Assembly: GCA_900618425.1 (NCBI GenBank)
Contig: UZAN01040107.1
Location: forward strand, 27,768 to 91,767
DNA: 64,000 bases
Source: Echinostoma caproni
Taxonomy: Eukaryota > Platyhelminthes > Trematoda > Plagiorchiida > Echinostomatidae
Reading direction: 5' to 3'
Shown: one piece after another, positions 24,635 to 38,144 of the stretch
Layout of the letters: the number at the start of each line of letters is the position of its first letter
Position numbering within the stretch: position 1 is the stretch's first letter
Program-made: the position numbers and the translations under genes
Notes under the pieces: model-generated
Seen by the model: only the letters and a program-made list of their open reading frames with translations
What the model was told of the DNA's origin: nothing
Databases searched by the model: none

Positions 24635-27600
24635 TATGACACTTGACACCACCCTACCATAGAATGACATGAACTTCCTTCACCCTCCCTCCACCACATC
24701 CACCACATGTTTTGGACAGTTGACCTCCATATCACTTTTTGTCATCTAACTTAGCTTCAACCCCTAACCAAGCACAAATCCAGAAACTCAGTTGTCCATC
24801 ACCTTGTTCAAATAACTCACTTCAATTACTATGTTTCTTTGTTTTACATGATCATATAAATGTGCGTTTACAGCTGAATGAGTGCACACGAGATGGATGA
24901 TCAATATCAAATCTACCCACATATGTCTTCTTAAAATGATGAAAAAACTGAATTTTTCAGTGGAAAATCAGCATAATTTATTTATTCTTCTAAAATAGCT
25001 TTGCTTGATTGATTATGCCTGAGGAAGTATATGAAAGCAGGGGGCTCAAGTTCATGATCTGTAACTTTGAAGATCGTTGCATTGTGACAAGAAATTACCG
25101 ATGAAAAGTCACGCTTGAATTATCCGAATTACAAAAACATTAGATAACACCAAAACACCAAAAAGACTATTGTGTTGCGGATGTTAACCATCAAGAAGTA
25201 ATTAACCAACCTAAAGAGTTATCTTCTATTTAAGTTGTTTGGTCACTAGGCGGCTACAGGACATCACGATGAGTGGGATGATAAAAAACCACGGATTGTT
25301 CGTTTTGATCCGAAGCAGTTTTTGCCTAATTGGTACACATCCTCGTTACAATCTAGTGCACCGTTTATCAAAGCAGTACGTTGGAACAAAGAGACCGAGG
25401 GTAAATTTACAATCAGTCAAATCCATAAGAAATAAGGGTGGAAGTGTGCAAACAAATGCTTGCCGTCTTTTAGGTTTGCAGCGACTTCTGGATGCACATT
25501 ACGCCGTCTCTTTTGAGTAGCTTGGTTGGGTTGAGATCATTAGAGGAACCATCAAGATCTAATGATTTTGTGGAACGAACGAATGGAAAACTACATTTTC
25601 TGAACCATGTAATCTGTAAAATTGTGGCTAATCATTATGCAAAACAGACTAAACATGTGTGCGTTTTAAACATGTTTAGACAGAACGAGCGATAGTTGGT
25701 CTACGAATGTTGTTAGATAATTCACCTGAATTCAGTTAACTGTATTTCCGAAAAGAGTGAGTTTAGAGTGTATTAGAAATTTTCACGTATACAATTGTCC
25801 TTCATACATATCAATTATCATGTTATGTCTTTGTGTTTTACTTATTCTAATGATTTTTTACAGTACCAATTTCAATGGGTTTTCTTCTGATGATTAACCA
25901 TACCAGTAATACTCCTCGTCGATTGTGGATTAGAGGGGGGGGGAGGATGCAGTCGGTAGACTACCCACGCTTTATTCCACGATTGCATCCAGGATTGAGC
26001 AACAAACGTTCTGTATGCAGCAGAAATCCTTAGCGAGAAGCAATTAAGTTTTGGAGTTGAGTGTAAAATATGGTGTTTCAATTGTAACTCAATATATGTT
26101 GTGCCTAAGAGCATTTTGAGGAACTGTGACATGTGATCACCAAAGGGTTATGAAATTTATTACGCATTGTGAAGCCGATGTAGACAAAACAGCTTGGAAA
26201 AACCAAAACGCAATCAGCAAACGTGATACTAACTTGGATAAATGATGAAATAAAACACTCAATTGTGACTGCAAAATGCTTGGGCGATTTCATGGCTGAT
26301 TTCGAACTTGTGTTATTACAAAGCAAGGTGAATGAACATTGAGGTGTGAAGCCCATAATCAAAGAGACTATTGTCACGGGGACAACAAGGGACCAATCAT
26401 CCAAATCACAACCTTTTAGTACTCTGACCGGATACAGAAATGTTTTAGGAANAAAGAAATACAGCCAGGGGTCGCAGTTGAAAACCAGGATGTGAGCGCT
26501 CTCCCTCGACAAGCTTCAGGAGTCTTTTGTCATATAACGCTTGTGATTTGGTCATGTGAGCAATTAAAACTGATAGAACAACAGTATTGGTCAGTTCAGT
26601 GAATCACAATCTGTACAGATAATTGTGAAAACGGGACGAATAGATAAGTATATGGCAATTTCCACTTGCTTGAATTTTGATCTGTAGGAGCGGATTGGTG
26701 ATACGATGAATGACATAATCCAAATGAGCAAACGAGCAAGAACTTACCCCGTAAACATTATCATTACTATATTTCCTTATCAATTTTATTGGATTCTTGT
26801 AAAAAGATAGTAACAGTTTCATGAGAAAAGGTTAAGCAGGCTTGTTTGACGCACGCGATAAATGCTATGAAATATTTGGAAACAGCGATAAGACAGAGGA
26901 AAATTGAAGGCGAGGAGGAGAACCTTTGAACATGTGAAACAAAGTGGCGAATAGACGAAATACGTAATGGCAGCACGTTGATGACGGTTGAGGGATGCAG
27001 ACATACAGGAGTAGTCCAAGCCGCACTGACACTCGGATATGTGTTCAGTGAAACACAAACAGACCGTGCATACCAGGCCATTCGAGACCACCCATGTAGA
27101 ACACCCAAAACACTAAAACTGGATCCATCAACACAAAACTGGACTGAGAACTTACAAAATTGTTTTGTATCATTGGACTGGAAGTCGATATTGCTAGATT
27201 AGTTTGAACAAATTGTGCAAATCAAGGGATACTAGGTGCAACCCGCGGTGATGGTAACTACCTGGAGACTATGTGAGTGACATGTGCTAATAGGTTACCA
27301 TTAAATCTGCGGTAGCTCAAGGACTATTAGCGATTGCTGGGAGAGAGAGAGAGTTTTCTGACAAGAAAATAGACCTATTTGCTTCGAAAACAGTATAACG
27401 CAGTGTAGCGACGTTGTTTTGTAACAATCAGGCCCATAACATGATGGATGTAATATACGAGAAAAATATAACGATGATTCTTTGAAACACAAAAATATGA
27501 AGAATTTAAAGTTTCACAGAAACTGAAAAATAAATGACAGATTGAGGAAAGGAAAACAGACGATAGAAACAAGTTATGGAGCAAAGACTTGAGTAAAATT

Positions 27601-28359
27601 AATGCGAAGTTTTCTGAACGAGCGGTTTGGATTCCTATACAAAAAAACGTTTCTCAAATGATGAGCCGCTTTTTGGGGAAAATGTAGCTTATTATATATA
27701 TTGGACTGCACTGGTGCAGTATAGGAAAATAGGTTAGAATTGAAACTACAAGGAAAGATAGATATTACTGAACTGCGGAAACACTCAGACCAAATAAAGA
27801 TGTTTATTTTTAATGCGGCCATAGACAAAACGCAGCATTTTCGGAGAATTCCTTTTCCAGGGAAACAAATCGAGTTGCTACGGTTGGCGATTTTGTAGGC
27901 CTACGACAATCGCATTTATATTCAGCCTGATTGTGAATGCGATTGTCTTAGGACTATAAAATGATTGTTAGACATATGTTTTAAGCTAGTAACAATCAGA
28001 CGAGGCACTCTGAGAAAACGCCGAAGCTTTTGTTGTTATAAAATTGGGAGATAGAAATCAGGGTCTTTCAAAATGGTTTGTCCAACGTTGACTATTGAAG
28101 TAAGGCGGATAGGAAGGGTGAAGACATATAGGATAGGATCTAGGGCACTTTGATTTTAGGTCAGACATCCGATCAGCAGTATGTGCGTTGTAAAGGAAAT
28201 ATTCGAAGGAACAATGAGGAGCGTAAAAACCAAACTTTAGAAAACAATGAATGTTCCAGTGAACAAACTGTCGATGGGAATCAATCCAAAAAAAGAAAAG
28301 CGGGAGTAAATAATGTCAACTAGCTGGGAGCAATCCGGTACACGATTGAGCATACCGGT
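24635..28359. other. Unassigned DNA
   Basis: Begins with a C-rich stretch (ACCCTACC, CCTCCCTCCACC). Contains a run of nine G at 25935-25943, a single n at 26452 and a short GA microsatellite at 27341-27353. No coding or RNA feature that I can support. Confidence 0.5.
27341..27353. repeat. Short GA microsatellite
   Basis: Six GA units followed by TTTT. Confidence 0.8.
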
Positions 28360-28384
28360 GGGTGGGTGGGGGGATCACTTGGGG
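28360..28384 (+). other. Potential G-quadruplex
   Basis: Four G runs of at least three with loops T, T and ATCACTT (runs at 28360-28362, 28364-28366, 28368-28373, 28381-28384) meet the usual G3+N1-7 rule. No gene context is visible. Confidence 0.5.
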
Positions 28385-28455
28385 TGGATGGTCTGTTCAT
28401 AATACCAAACGCTTCTGCCTTGCGCCTGTTTCTGTGCTTATCGAGGTGTCTGCTG
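28385..28455 (+). repeat. Diverged dispersed repeat, copy 1
   Basis: About 70 nt beginning GATGGTCTGTTCATAATACC resembles 40279-40350 with roughly 70 percent identity by eye. The opposite strand reads RRKAEAFGIMNRPS here and GRKADAFEIVHRPS there, suggesting an old element or duplicated coding fragment on the minus strand. Family unknown. Confidence 0.3.
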
Positions 28456-31400
28456 AATGTTCAACCTTCACAGAATAGCAATCCACACTTTGGAATCCCA
28501 CTGGAAAAATTTTGTTTCATATGCTGCGGCACAATATCAAAGAGAATAAAGTCCTGACTTTTGGGAGAACTAAAAAGAACGAAAGACAGTCGATTTCGAA
28601 TGGGATACCAATAACAGGACAACTATAATCAGACGAACAAACTGTGAGTTAGTTAATAATGTGAACAATAGCAAACTGAATTATTGCGGTGCATTTATCT
28701 AGATTCTGCAATACATATTTATCGCATAGCAATTCTGAATTATGAGCAATATCAGACAGTCCTGATGTCTGTTTGTGTGTGTGTCTAATAAACAACTATG
28801 ACTTTATGTAACTACATGGTATCAAACAAAGCGAAACTGCAGTTAAGAATGATTTTTCACTATTAATCAACCAACGTGTGTAGTTTTAGAAGCTTCGTCT
28901 ACCAAAAAGATAACAATCACCGTTGCTAAACATATCAAACTTTCTAACTGACGAAGCGATTCAAGTTAGACCGGTTTCATTCATTATGATGAGATTAGCG
29001 TCACACTGCAAGGTGATGCTTTTCATGCATCCGTGTACGAGTACCTGGGTGCGAGAAGTCATAGTAGAAAACGTTTTGGAAGAGAATTCGTAGGCAATTA
29101 TTTCACTACCGAGTGCACACAGTGAAACATTTGTTATTAGTAAATTTATTGAACATGTAGACGCGGTTCGTTAATCTCTTTGAAGCACAACTCCAGATAT
29201 TCCTAGATGAATCTTTCAACCAAATGCAGCAAGACCGCAATCCAAACTTTTGCGCAATTCAGATAAAGCACTGTAAACGATTTATTCCCGTTGGTAAGCC
29301 CATAAACTACTGGGCACTTGTTAAGGTTCGCTTTGATCGATTACGTATTTCGCAATGTCGTTAGAATTGACCTTTCATAAATAGGTTTATAAACAGCTAG
29401 GACAATGACGCTAAGAGGATCACATCAAGGCCTTTTTTAAATAGTTGAATAGTTTTAAATACCATCGACGGTAGATCCCTATAGCCCAGCATAAAGCTTT
29501 TAATCATTTCACCTCAATAGCCTCGAATTATCCTATTTGATTTCATCTGCTGAACTGACTTGCTGCATGCAGTACTGATAAGAAAGGTATTCCACTATTT
29601 CTTCTAAAATTTGATTCAGAAAAGCCACACATTTGGTACTTCAGTGCGGTTTATCGTCTGCCAATTCCTCATCATCATAAACACAACTCGTTGTTCTTTT
29701 TTTGGATTTGTAGATATACTCTACGTTATTCAATCTTTAAATAACAACATTTTTAACTGTTAAAGGAATGCAATTACACTACCCCACAAAATTATCTTGA
29801 ATTTACAACAAGATGTTCAAATCAAACGTTGTAATGCTTTCCTACTCTAGATGCGACTTTTTGTTCCCATCTGCTTTGTTGATTCTCCACACCACAGTGA
29901 ACTAACGGATAAATAATTTGAGGTTATACTCTCCCACACAGACTGTTAGAGTGACGGACGAGCTCAAAGCTTATTGCGTGTGTGATTCAGGGGAAATCAT
30001 GTTTGTTGACCTCATGCTTACGTGGATAATTTTTTTCAGGTCAGTGACCGCATACTGTCGGAATATAAACGTTGAACTGTTTTTTATTCCGATTTCTTTC
30101 AGCGAATCTTGGGAATAATTTATGCTAGCGGATAGGGTATATAAATGCCTCAAACTGTACCATACTGACAGAATTAATTTTCAACACAGGCAAATCGTGC
30201 GCACAGTCAATCAGTCGAACGTGACTTTTAGACTCATGTGGTGCTATATTTTCGAACCGAAACCGTTCATATGGATTTCAAAATTTAAGTTTCTCGACTC
30301 ACCTTGCGGTCCAGTCATCGTAAGAATTCGTTAGCGCCTTGAATGCAAATAACCATCAATCTGTGGGGCTTTGGGCTATCCCACAAAGTCAATGCATGCC
30401 CAGCTTGCTTTTTTAGAACGATCAATTGAATAGAAACTTGATGAAAACTTTTAGTGAACCATTATAAATAATGTTGTACTCTGAGTGCTAGTTGTTCGAA
30501 AAGAGTCATTTATTCAACGCCTACTTGAAACAACTGTCTATTGAGCAAAATTGGTTTTGGCACACAGTTTCTTAAATAAAACTATCAAATTATTTTGTTT
30601 TCCACATAACTGACTCAATAATCAGTTTATTCAAATCGTGTATATTTATCGGATAAAGAAGGGAAATGTTCGCTTCTCCCCTATTGCGTATAGTCAAATT
30701 TGTTAAATGTACATTTAGGTCAATGGTAAACCTCACATAGATGTGACATAGAAAGTAAAAAGAATATGTTGTTTGTTTATTTATTCTATTTTTGGCCTTG
30801 ATAACAACAATAATACTCCACGAATGTATTCTGCGCTCACACAATATTTCATTTCATCATTTTTACGAACTCATTAAAAATCTACAGAACAGTTACACAA
30901 GAAGACTTAAGTGATCATTGTGATACAATCGGATGTTTCACTGCATCGAATATTGATCGACTGGAACTTGGGATCTTCGGCAACAATAACCTATGATATA
31001 TCCCACTCGCGCCTATCAATAAAGTTGTTGGCTAAAACTGCTACTGACCGTGAAGTTCACCAAGAAAACAATTGCGAATTGTGCGACTGAAAGTTTGAGG
31101 ATGATCTTCCTCTTTGAATCTCGTCTTCTGTTGTCCTGCCTAGTGAACACCCGACCAGACTGCATTAAACACAATAGGTGATACAGATGGGTTTTAGCCA
31201 TCCTGGCATGGTTACTTGAGCAACCTGTATTCTAATCAACAGACAAGCAAAATAAATGGGGGACTTCCAGTAATATGCAACCCGGTAGGCAGATCAGCAG
31301 CAAAGACGAGGGTTAAAATGACGTGCTTTATACAACCACTCTTTGAGTACGAGGACGATACAATTTAAAGGACTTTGTCAAGAAAAATAGGTACATCTTG

Positions 31401-34159
31401 TCGAGCAATGTACAAAACCAAAAACCGTTTTGAATATGCATTAAAACAAAACAAGATTATACTATGATCAAACATTTAACAGTGTTTCAATCATGCAATG
31501 TCAAATTATTAGTCATCAACAAAGTAGCAGAGGCGCAATACAATCATACTATCTTTTTTGACAATATTCCGTTCCCTACAGCTATAGAATTCACATGGAT
31601 TCGAAACTGATAAAATAAGCTTGTCTACCTACCGTTGCTAGCCACTTTGATTACCCAAACAACAACAAGTCCACTTGCGGACATTGCTAATTCTTTAAAT
31701 CAATAACAACAAAAACAAAATAGGGGCACAAACTTTCCATACTTCGCAGAAAATAGAAAATAAGAGTTAGTACGATATGACGAATACAACACAGGAAGCA
31801 AACAAAAAATCTCTAGCCCCTTTTTACTCTACCTAGCCTGTTTGCAATGAATTCCTGGATGCAAATAAGAACATTCCTCAGTGACCAATGCTGGTTTTAC
31901 CTCAAAATCTGGGATTCGCAACACAGCCCAGTTTATATGCCGATGAATTAACCCCCCCAATATGACCAACTCGAATGTTCATTCGGTCGCATTGTCGAAT
32001 ACGTCAACTAGTATTGTTTTTGTAAGTTGCTATTGTGAAGGCTGTTGTTGACCTTTGAATAAAACAACCTAGCGTGAAGCCAAGCATCAGCTTCCACATC
32101 CCAACACCTAGAATTTCACCGTATTTGTACCTCTCAACAACTAGCTTTCTGAACCTCATTCACGGAATTCAATAAGATATATTTCCTCACAATAGACGCA
32201 ACATATATGTTGTGTATTTTGCTTCTATCAGTTGAATTTAAAAATATACTTCTTCTCGATTTTGACGACGATGGGTTGAATCCCATACAGGAACAGTGTC
32301 ATTCACAGTCGCAGCCCCGAGGGAACATCTGCACCCTCAATGAAAGAGACTGGACTATTTCGATTGGCCCTATCAGTAACCGACAGACCTGACCTGACCT
32401 TGACATTTCACGTCATGAAAATTCAAACGGTGATACACGAAAACGAAGAGCATTGCGGTGGAAGTAAAGTTCGAAAATAATTACTTCCCATCCACAGCTA
32501 TCGATATGCACGTGTGTTTTTAAAATCTGAAATGCATTTCAAAAATGGGAGTCATGTTGCCCGGGTTCGATCAACACCTTAATTTGGGAGTGAACGATCT
32601 TACAAGCTCTAGCATGTTGGTTCTAATGGATTTGAGATTTGTGCATTGCATGGATTGAAGACATTCCGTTATCGAGACGGTGATATTTTGTTCTGTCTAC
32701 AACTATTGTAGGCAATTAGATGTCTATAGAAATATGAAAGAATAATCTAGAACAGTGCTCTTTTGAACTAGCTTATGGCTCCAATCCTAATTAACTTGCA
32801 GTACATTACTGATGATAAATGGTATTTGTTGTGATGCGAGCGAGGATGTGTCGAATACGGAAAGTTGAGAGAACGTTTTCTGTACGGTAGAAAGATGAAT
32901 TCAAAAATCATTATACTATCAAAATAGCTTTACTTTTTACTAATCTCTTTTGCAGATGCATTTTGATTAAGGGTTGTGTCCGAATGTAAAAAGAACTGTA
33001 AATTGGATTAGTGTATACAATATCGATCGAGGTAATGTTCTAACGGAGCTCCATAGAACTGCAGACAGGCAATTCTTTGAGATTAGTCAAAATTCAATGG
33101 CAAGCTCAGAGCTAACGAAACTGTGCCTGATTCGTCCTAATTTATCTCAATGCAGCAGATTCTGGTACACTAAATGGTTAGTCGTAGTGAAAGCTGAACG
33201 ACAATGTGATAACATTCAGTCTACAGAGCAAAACAATTGGAGCCTATTCCTTGCAGAAGGACTATATCAACTCGTGTAATCAACTCACAGTGCACCACAA
33301 AGGATGGTGCATACTATTCATTTGTCTGTTGTGTCCATTTATGGTGAAGATAATCCTTTTTTCATTTGCACTACACCTACTTACACATAACTGTTTGTTG
33401 TATTCCAGTAGTTCACTCTTAACACTGGAACAGTTTTTTTACCACCATGGTATATCACTTGCACATATGACGCATTAGAACCTGATTGCGGTGGTTTTGG
33501 TGTGAAATGCGGCTGCATCCCACTCCACCCCCACCCCCGGCCCCCTGTTCGCCCGACTCGTCCTTCATCTCTGAACGAAGCACTTTGACTGTTGAGCAAA
33601 TGAAAGAGCCCCTTTTTAACATGCCATTTCCTTAAAATATCTGTACAGATCGGCATATAAATGACTCACCAAGCACAACTATTTGCTTTCCAATGCGCCT
33701 ATGCATATCTATGTATGCGTCATCGCAACTTTAGATGAACTATTAGTCTGTTTTTAGGAGTCGGAAGTGGCTTGACAAACATTTCCCAAACAATTCCATC
33801 AATAGAGGCCATAGGTTTATGTAGAGCGGCGAAAATGTATGGTCTAGACGTGACTTGAACCACAACGTTAAGATGGTTGTCTATTTTGGATGCCAGCTTA
33901 ACACAGGCAGCATGTGAGGAGCAGTTTGAGATAGATACTAATACGTTTTTCTGGGTAACCCTTTCCTAGTGGAGTTTTCAGTTGCAAAACATATTGGTAA
34001 ACAAGCTCCTCTTCAGTGTGTCTTAATTATGCCATTACAACACAATATATGGGACAAATAACAGATAAAAATTTACGAGGGAGAAGGGAAAGTGACTTAA
34101 ATACAATTTAATTAAAGAACCATTTAATTATCATTTAAAGGCGTTAACCTAGCAGAGAT
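28456..34159. other. Unassigned DNA
   Basis: AT-rich, no supported gene, RNA or repeat apart from the C-rich tract at 33528-33554. A consensus-like minus-strand donor (CGCAAG then GTGAGTCG) near 30302 has no convincing exon upstream of it. Confidence 0.5.
33528..33554 (-). other. Potential G-quadruplex on minus strand
   Basis: C runs at 33528-33532, 33534-33538, 33541-33545 and 33552-33554 give four G runs on the minus strand with loops of 1, 2 and 6. Confidence 0.5.
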
Positions 34160-34390
34160 TGTGCATTGGTGGTTATCAAGTTCCATCAACAAAATATTCG
34201 ACGCAGCCAAGCCCCAAACACGATGCACATCTAGCTCGATGGTTTATCTACGGTTGAGAAATGAAACGCTCTACTCTTCAGTCTCGTTCTGTATTTACCC
34301 CTTCACTTTGGAGCAAAGTATGTTGGCCACGAACAGGCCAAGACCAGGCGTCTATCCGAGCGCATCCTTGAGCATCACCCTGCACGGTTG
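34160..34390 (+). pseudogene. Penelope-like element, GIY-YIG relic
   Basis: The first frame reads INKIFDAAKPQTRCTSSSM and YLRLRNETL, like the linker before the GIY-YIG domain (compare the family pattern ..FxAAKP..). One base is shifted around 34310, after which another frame gives FGAKYVGHEQAKTRRLSERI followed by LEHHPARLRIE, matching the family core CGARYVGRTxRxLSERIxEHHP. The relic is about 230 nt, has no RT part and lacks the rest of the endonuclease. It is a different subfamily from those at 23.8 and 54.2 kb. Confidence 0.6.
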
Positions 34391-37300
34391 AGAATTGAGG
34401 TAATTAAGTGATTCACAATACGATCTTGTCATACCCTATCGATACTGATCACACCCCATTAATAAAGAAAGAAGACATGTCGCGAGATGTTAACATTTAG
34501 TGTAAACTTCTCAACCACTGACTTAAAACACACAGGAACATATGTAAAACGGGACGGTATAGTCACCTGCAGTTTTGCTTTCTAGCCATAGTGCAGGTAG
34601 TTGGTATCCGTCTTCACACCAATCCTCTTTTTGTTCTCAAAAGGAATTCGTGTAAGCAATCGAGCTCCCATGGTTGGATTGCCGACAAGTGACCCATCTT
34701 GAAACATCCGAGCAAATGTTAATTATGGACCACTTATGTCACAAGCTGCTGAAGAACTTAAGTACGCTCCCTTTGTCCTCGTTATTTTTTACCTGTTACT
34801 GGTTATATGTATTGTGTCATAATGAAATGATTGGAACACACTGAAAGCTAGTTTGTTTACCAATTCGTGTTTTCATTATGTCCTCCTCCATGGGAATGTT
34901 TAAATATTTTGTTTAATAATTCTTCTCCGTGTAGTGCGTGTAAAGATCGAATGTTTTTGCTCGATGGAAAAGAGCTTATAATGTGTGCGTGTTGATCACA
35001 AAACGGAAAGTTGGTGATACGGACAGTGTCATGTTGCTGTTCGCTAAACTAAACTTTGTCACTGTTTATGAATAGCTAAAGGTAGAATATTTCAAAAGGG
35101 ATGAAAATTGTTCATCCTAGGTGGATGCAAAAATATCTGCCACCAGGTTTCTTTCAATTAATCCTGACAGGACATCTGCTAGCTCCGGGCCTAAAGGACT
35201 TTACATGGCTATCCCATTCCACAGTTTCAGAGGGGTCAGTATAAAACGCGACTAACTTCTGCCGTCGAAGTCACTCATCAGGCGTCAGTACTTTCTTCAC
35301 TTGGTTAACTTTGATTGATCGCGTTTACGGGTACACAATACTTTCATTATGAGTTTTAATGAGTGTTGTTCATGTAATTCATTCTCCTGTGGCAATGCTG
35401 GCAATGCTTTTGCCGGAAGTAAGCTCAAACCAGTTTCTCAACCCTGATGACTAGAAACTATTGCCTAACTTCTTCCATCCGATTCATTTATAAATCTACG
35501 CAATAAGCAGCTTTAAATAAATCTCAGCAAACAATGTTAAAGCAATGTTAATTGAAGAATATCTCGAAATCAGTAATCCTCGTCTGGTTCGTATTACCTT
35601 CATTGAAGTAAAACGATAAACAAAAAGTATTGTGGATTGCCCATATGTTTCTTCAATTGTAAATTAAGTCTTTTTGTGTTCGCCTCAACTCCTTTTGTAT
35701 TGATGGAATTAAGGTAAGTGCAAGCCCGACTATAACCGTAGAGCTTCGATTCTAAACTATTATTCCTATCTATACTTATGACCACAAGGGCTTCTCAAAG
35801 TTATTCTGTCACCTACATTTTTCCCGTTTCCCTTTAATCGATATTGCCTATGATCGATTGTCCCCTTCTACTCCACTCCGGTCAGACTTCTTAGGACGTT
35901 AAAATTCGACTCGTTTTCTACGCCACTTGAACCCATTGTGCCTGCATCCCACAAACGTAATCCCAATTGTCCCGATTGGCTCTTCCAGTTTTAGTCACTC
36001 TGCTACACATTTTCTGCAGGTTTACTTTGTCTCATTTTCCCCTCTCCACTTCCTTAATCATGATCCCATCATGTTGTTAAAACTCATATCGCGTACAGCA
36101 AAAATATTTCTCAACTTTTCTACACGAGACGGAGTTCCATCTAATTTGACCCCTTTATGCTTAAAAATAAACTAGTTCGTTCAATTGTAGATTTTTGTGT
36201 AGCCATATATCAAGGTTGTGGTATTCTCTGTTTAGTTTTGGAACATTCTGATCGTGTTCTGTGCAAATACAGCAGCTCTGTCGCCGATCATCGTCCCTAA
36301 AATTCATTATTTAGTGCAATTATCTGTTTCTCTATTATCTTATGGCGCTCTAACTAGTATAACTGCTTCTTAATTTGAATTACAAGCGAGATCGGGCCGT
36401 AAGTGTTAACTCAACTCCTCTAAGTGATTCCAAGATACTATAAAACCAGTGACCTTTGGATGAGTTTCCCTTTAACCCTTCTTCACGCTATTCTCCGAGA
36501 ATCTGATAAATTATTTAGTTCCTGTTAAAACCTAATACAATTTGAGGTTTTGAGGGGAAATTTGCACTTCGATTAACGGGGAATCAAAGTATTGTTATTG
36601 CTGACCGTATGCATGTCCATCCCTCCGTCCATTTGGTATTGTTCATTTCAAATAACTGCCAAACACTTCCCGCATCAGGTCCACTGATTTGGAAACAAAA
36701 ACTGATCGCAACCAATACAAACTCCGCTCGTCTCATCTGCTCCTGTACCTAAGCTTCTCCAATAAGCAGAAAATGTACTAGATTTTTCACTAATAGTTCA
36801 ACAGTTCAGCAACTCATGCGAAATAAACACAATCATCAATTTAATTGATCATTCCTATCATAATGTGCAATGTGTACAACACAGTCCATCGGGTTGTACT
36901 CTAGTAAGTAGTATGTATGCAAGTGTCACACGTTTGCCCGACTCAGAGTGACTCAGTCCTGTTTTATGCTTTCCTGTCTGAATGATTTAGATGGAGTTTT
37001 GAGAAAAATACTCATTCAATTAGAATGAACTTGCTCACATATCATTTTACAATTACCTTGCAATTGCATGATGCGAAGGGATAACACTTAAGCACAAACT
37101 TAAAATGAAGTTGTTTCATTTTGTCCACCCGGGCTACGGATAACCCAGACGACAATGAGTCAAAACAGTATTTAGGATGGATATTATCTTCATCTACTAC
37201 TTTTGATTATGGTGATAAAGGATGCTGATGCGATTCAAATTATGTCTTCTCCTGCTTTTGTAAACTATACAAATACAACCATAGGCATTAAACTGTAGGT

Positions 37301-37984
37301 TTAAAACTAGATGACCGCACTTTAAAACGGGACTTGCCACTTTTGTTTTTCTTTTCTGATTTGGCCAAACCATTAAAAATTTCGATAAAATTCCACTGAA
37401 GAAAGGCTGTAAGTATGATCAGACTTTTTAAGCTATCAGTCTGTTAAAATAATTACCATAACAACTAAAAATAACGAAAAGAAACTCTTGTATTTGGACA
37501 TTCAAAACAAATCCCTGAGCTAATGGAACTTCAGGCAAATTTGGTTTGTTTATAAGAAGCTGCGTTTTTCCTTGGGGCTAACCTTTCTCTAGTGACGTTT
37601 GCCAATTGAACTCATTCAGAACCTCCAGTATTTATTTATTTCATCAACAAAATAAATCATTCGACACATTTGCGTAACACGCGTAACCGAAACCTCCTTA
37701 GAGGTCCATTTTGAAGTGAATTCCGATTAATTTTTAGATTATTTCATTTTGTTTGGAAAATGAACCGCGTTCTTTGAATTATTTCCGCTCATCACCGTAC
37801 TGCTCATTTCATTACAACAACTCATCCATTTTCTACAACAATATTAAACTGCGCGTCGTAATTGACCACACTCATCGTGAAAACTTCAGTGAGTATTTGT
37901 GTAATAACATGACAGTAATTGAGGAGTTGATTCAATTTCAAAGGGGGAAATTTGTCGTGTATATATCTAACGAAGCTTGGGCTG
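34391..37984. other. Unassigned DNA
   Basis: No supported gene or RNA. A hairpin-forming stretch on the minus strand near 35250-35285 (CTGATGAG followed by ACTTC and GAAGT arms) resembles the 3' hairpins of retroelements but lacks a hammerhead GAAA. Confidence 0.5.
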
Positions 37985-38100
37985 AAAAGCTAAGAAACAC
38001 TGTTTCCACCTGGTTGGGTATCATCAGCAGCGCGAATCCATCGACCCAACTGGGGATAGAACCTGGGACCTCATGGGTGCAATGCCCTCGCAAAGATAGG
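37985..38100 (-). mobile_element. Hammerhead-bearing SINE, copy C (cleavage-dead)
   Basis: Minus-strand order is the same as in the other copies: a head with AGGTTCTATCCCC as B-box region, GGGTCGATGGATT, core CTGATGA (38027-38021), stem II TACC/GGTG, GAAA and a tail CTTAGCTTTTC. Compared with copy B about eight nucleotides following GAAACA are missing, which removes the stem III 3' strand and the cleavage-site triplet. The head is truncated upstream. It lies head to head with copy B, 44 nt away. Confidence 0.7.
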
Positions 38101-38144
38101 TTGTGCTATATCGTGTAAATTGAAAATGAAAAACGGTCTGATCA

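Noticed and set aside
23954..24735. Long open frames of 200 or more codons around 24 kb
   Set aside because: They consist almost wholly of the n gap. The same applies to frames across 51491-52143.
35250..35290. Hammerhead ribozyme on the minus strand
   Set aside because: CTGATGAG and a 5-bp hairpin are present, but GAAA does not follow the hairpin.
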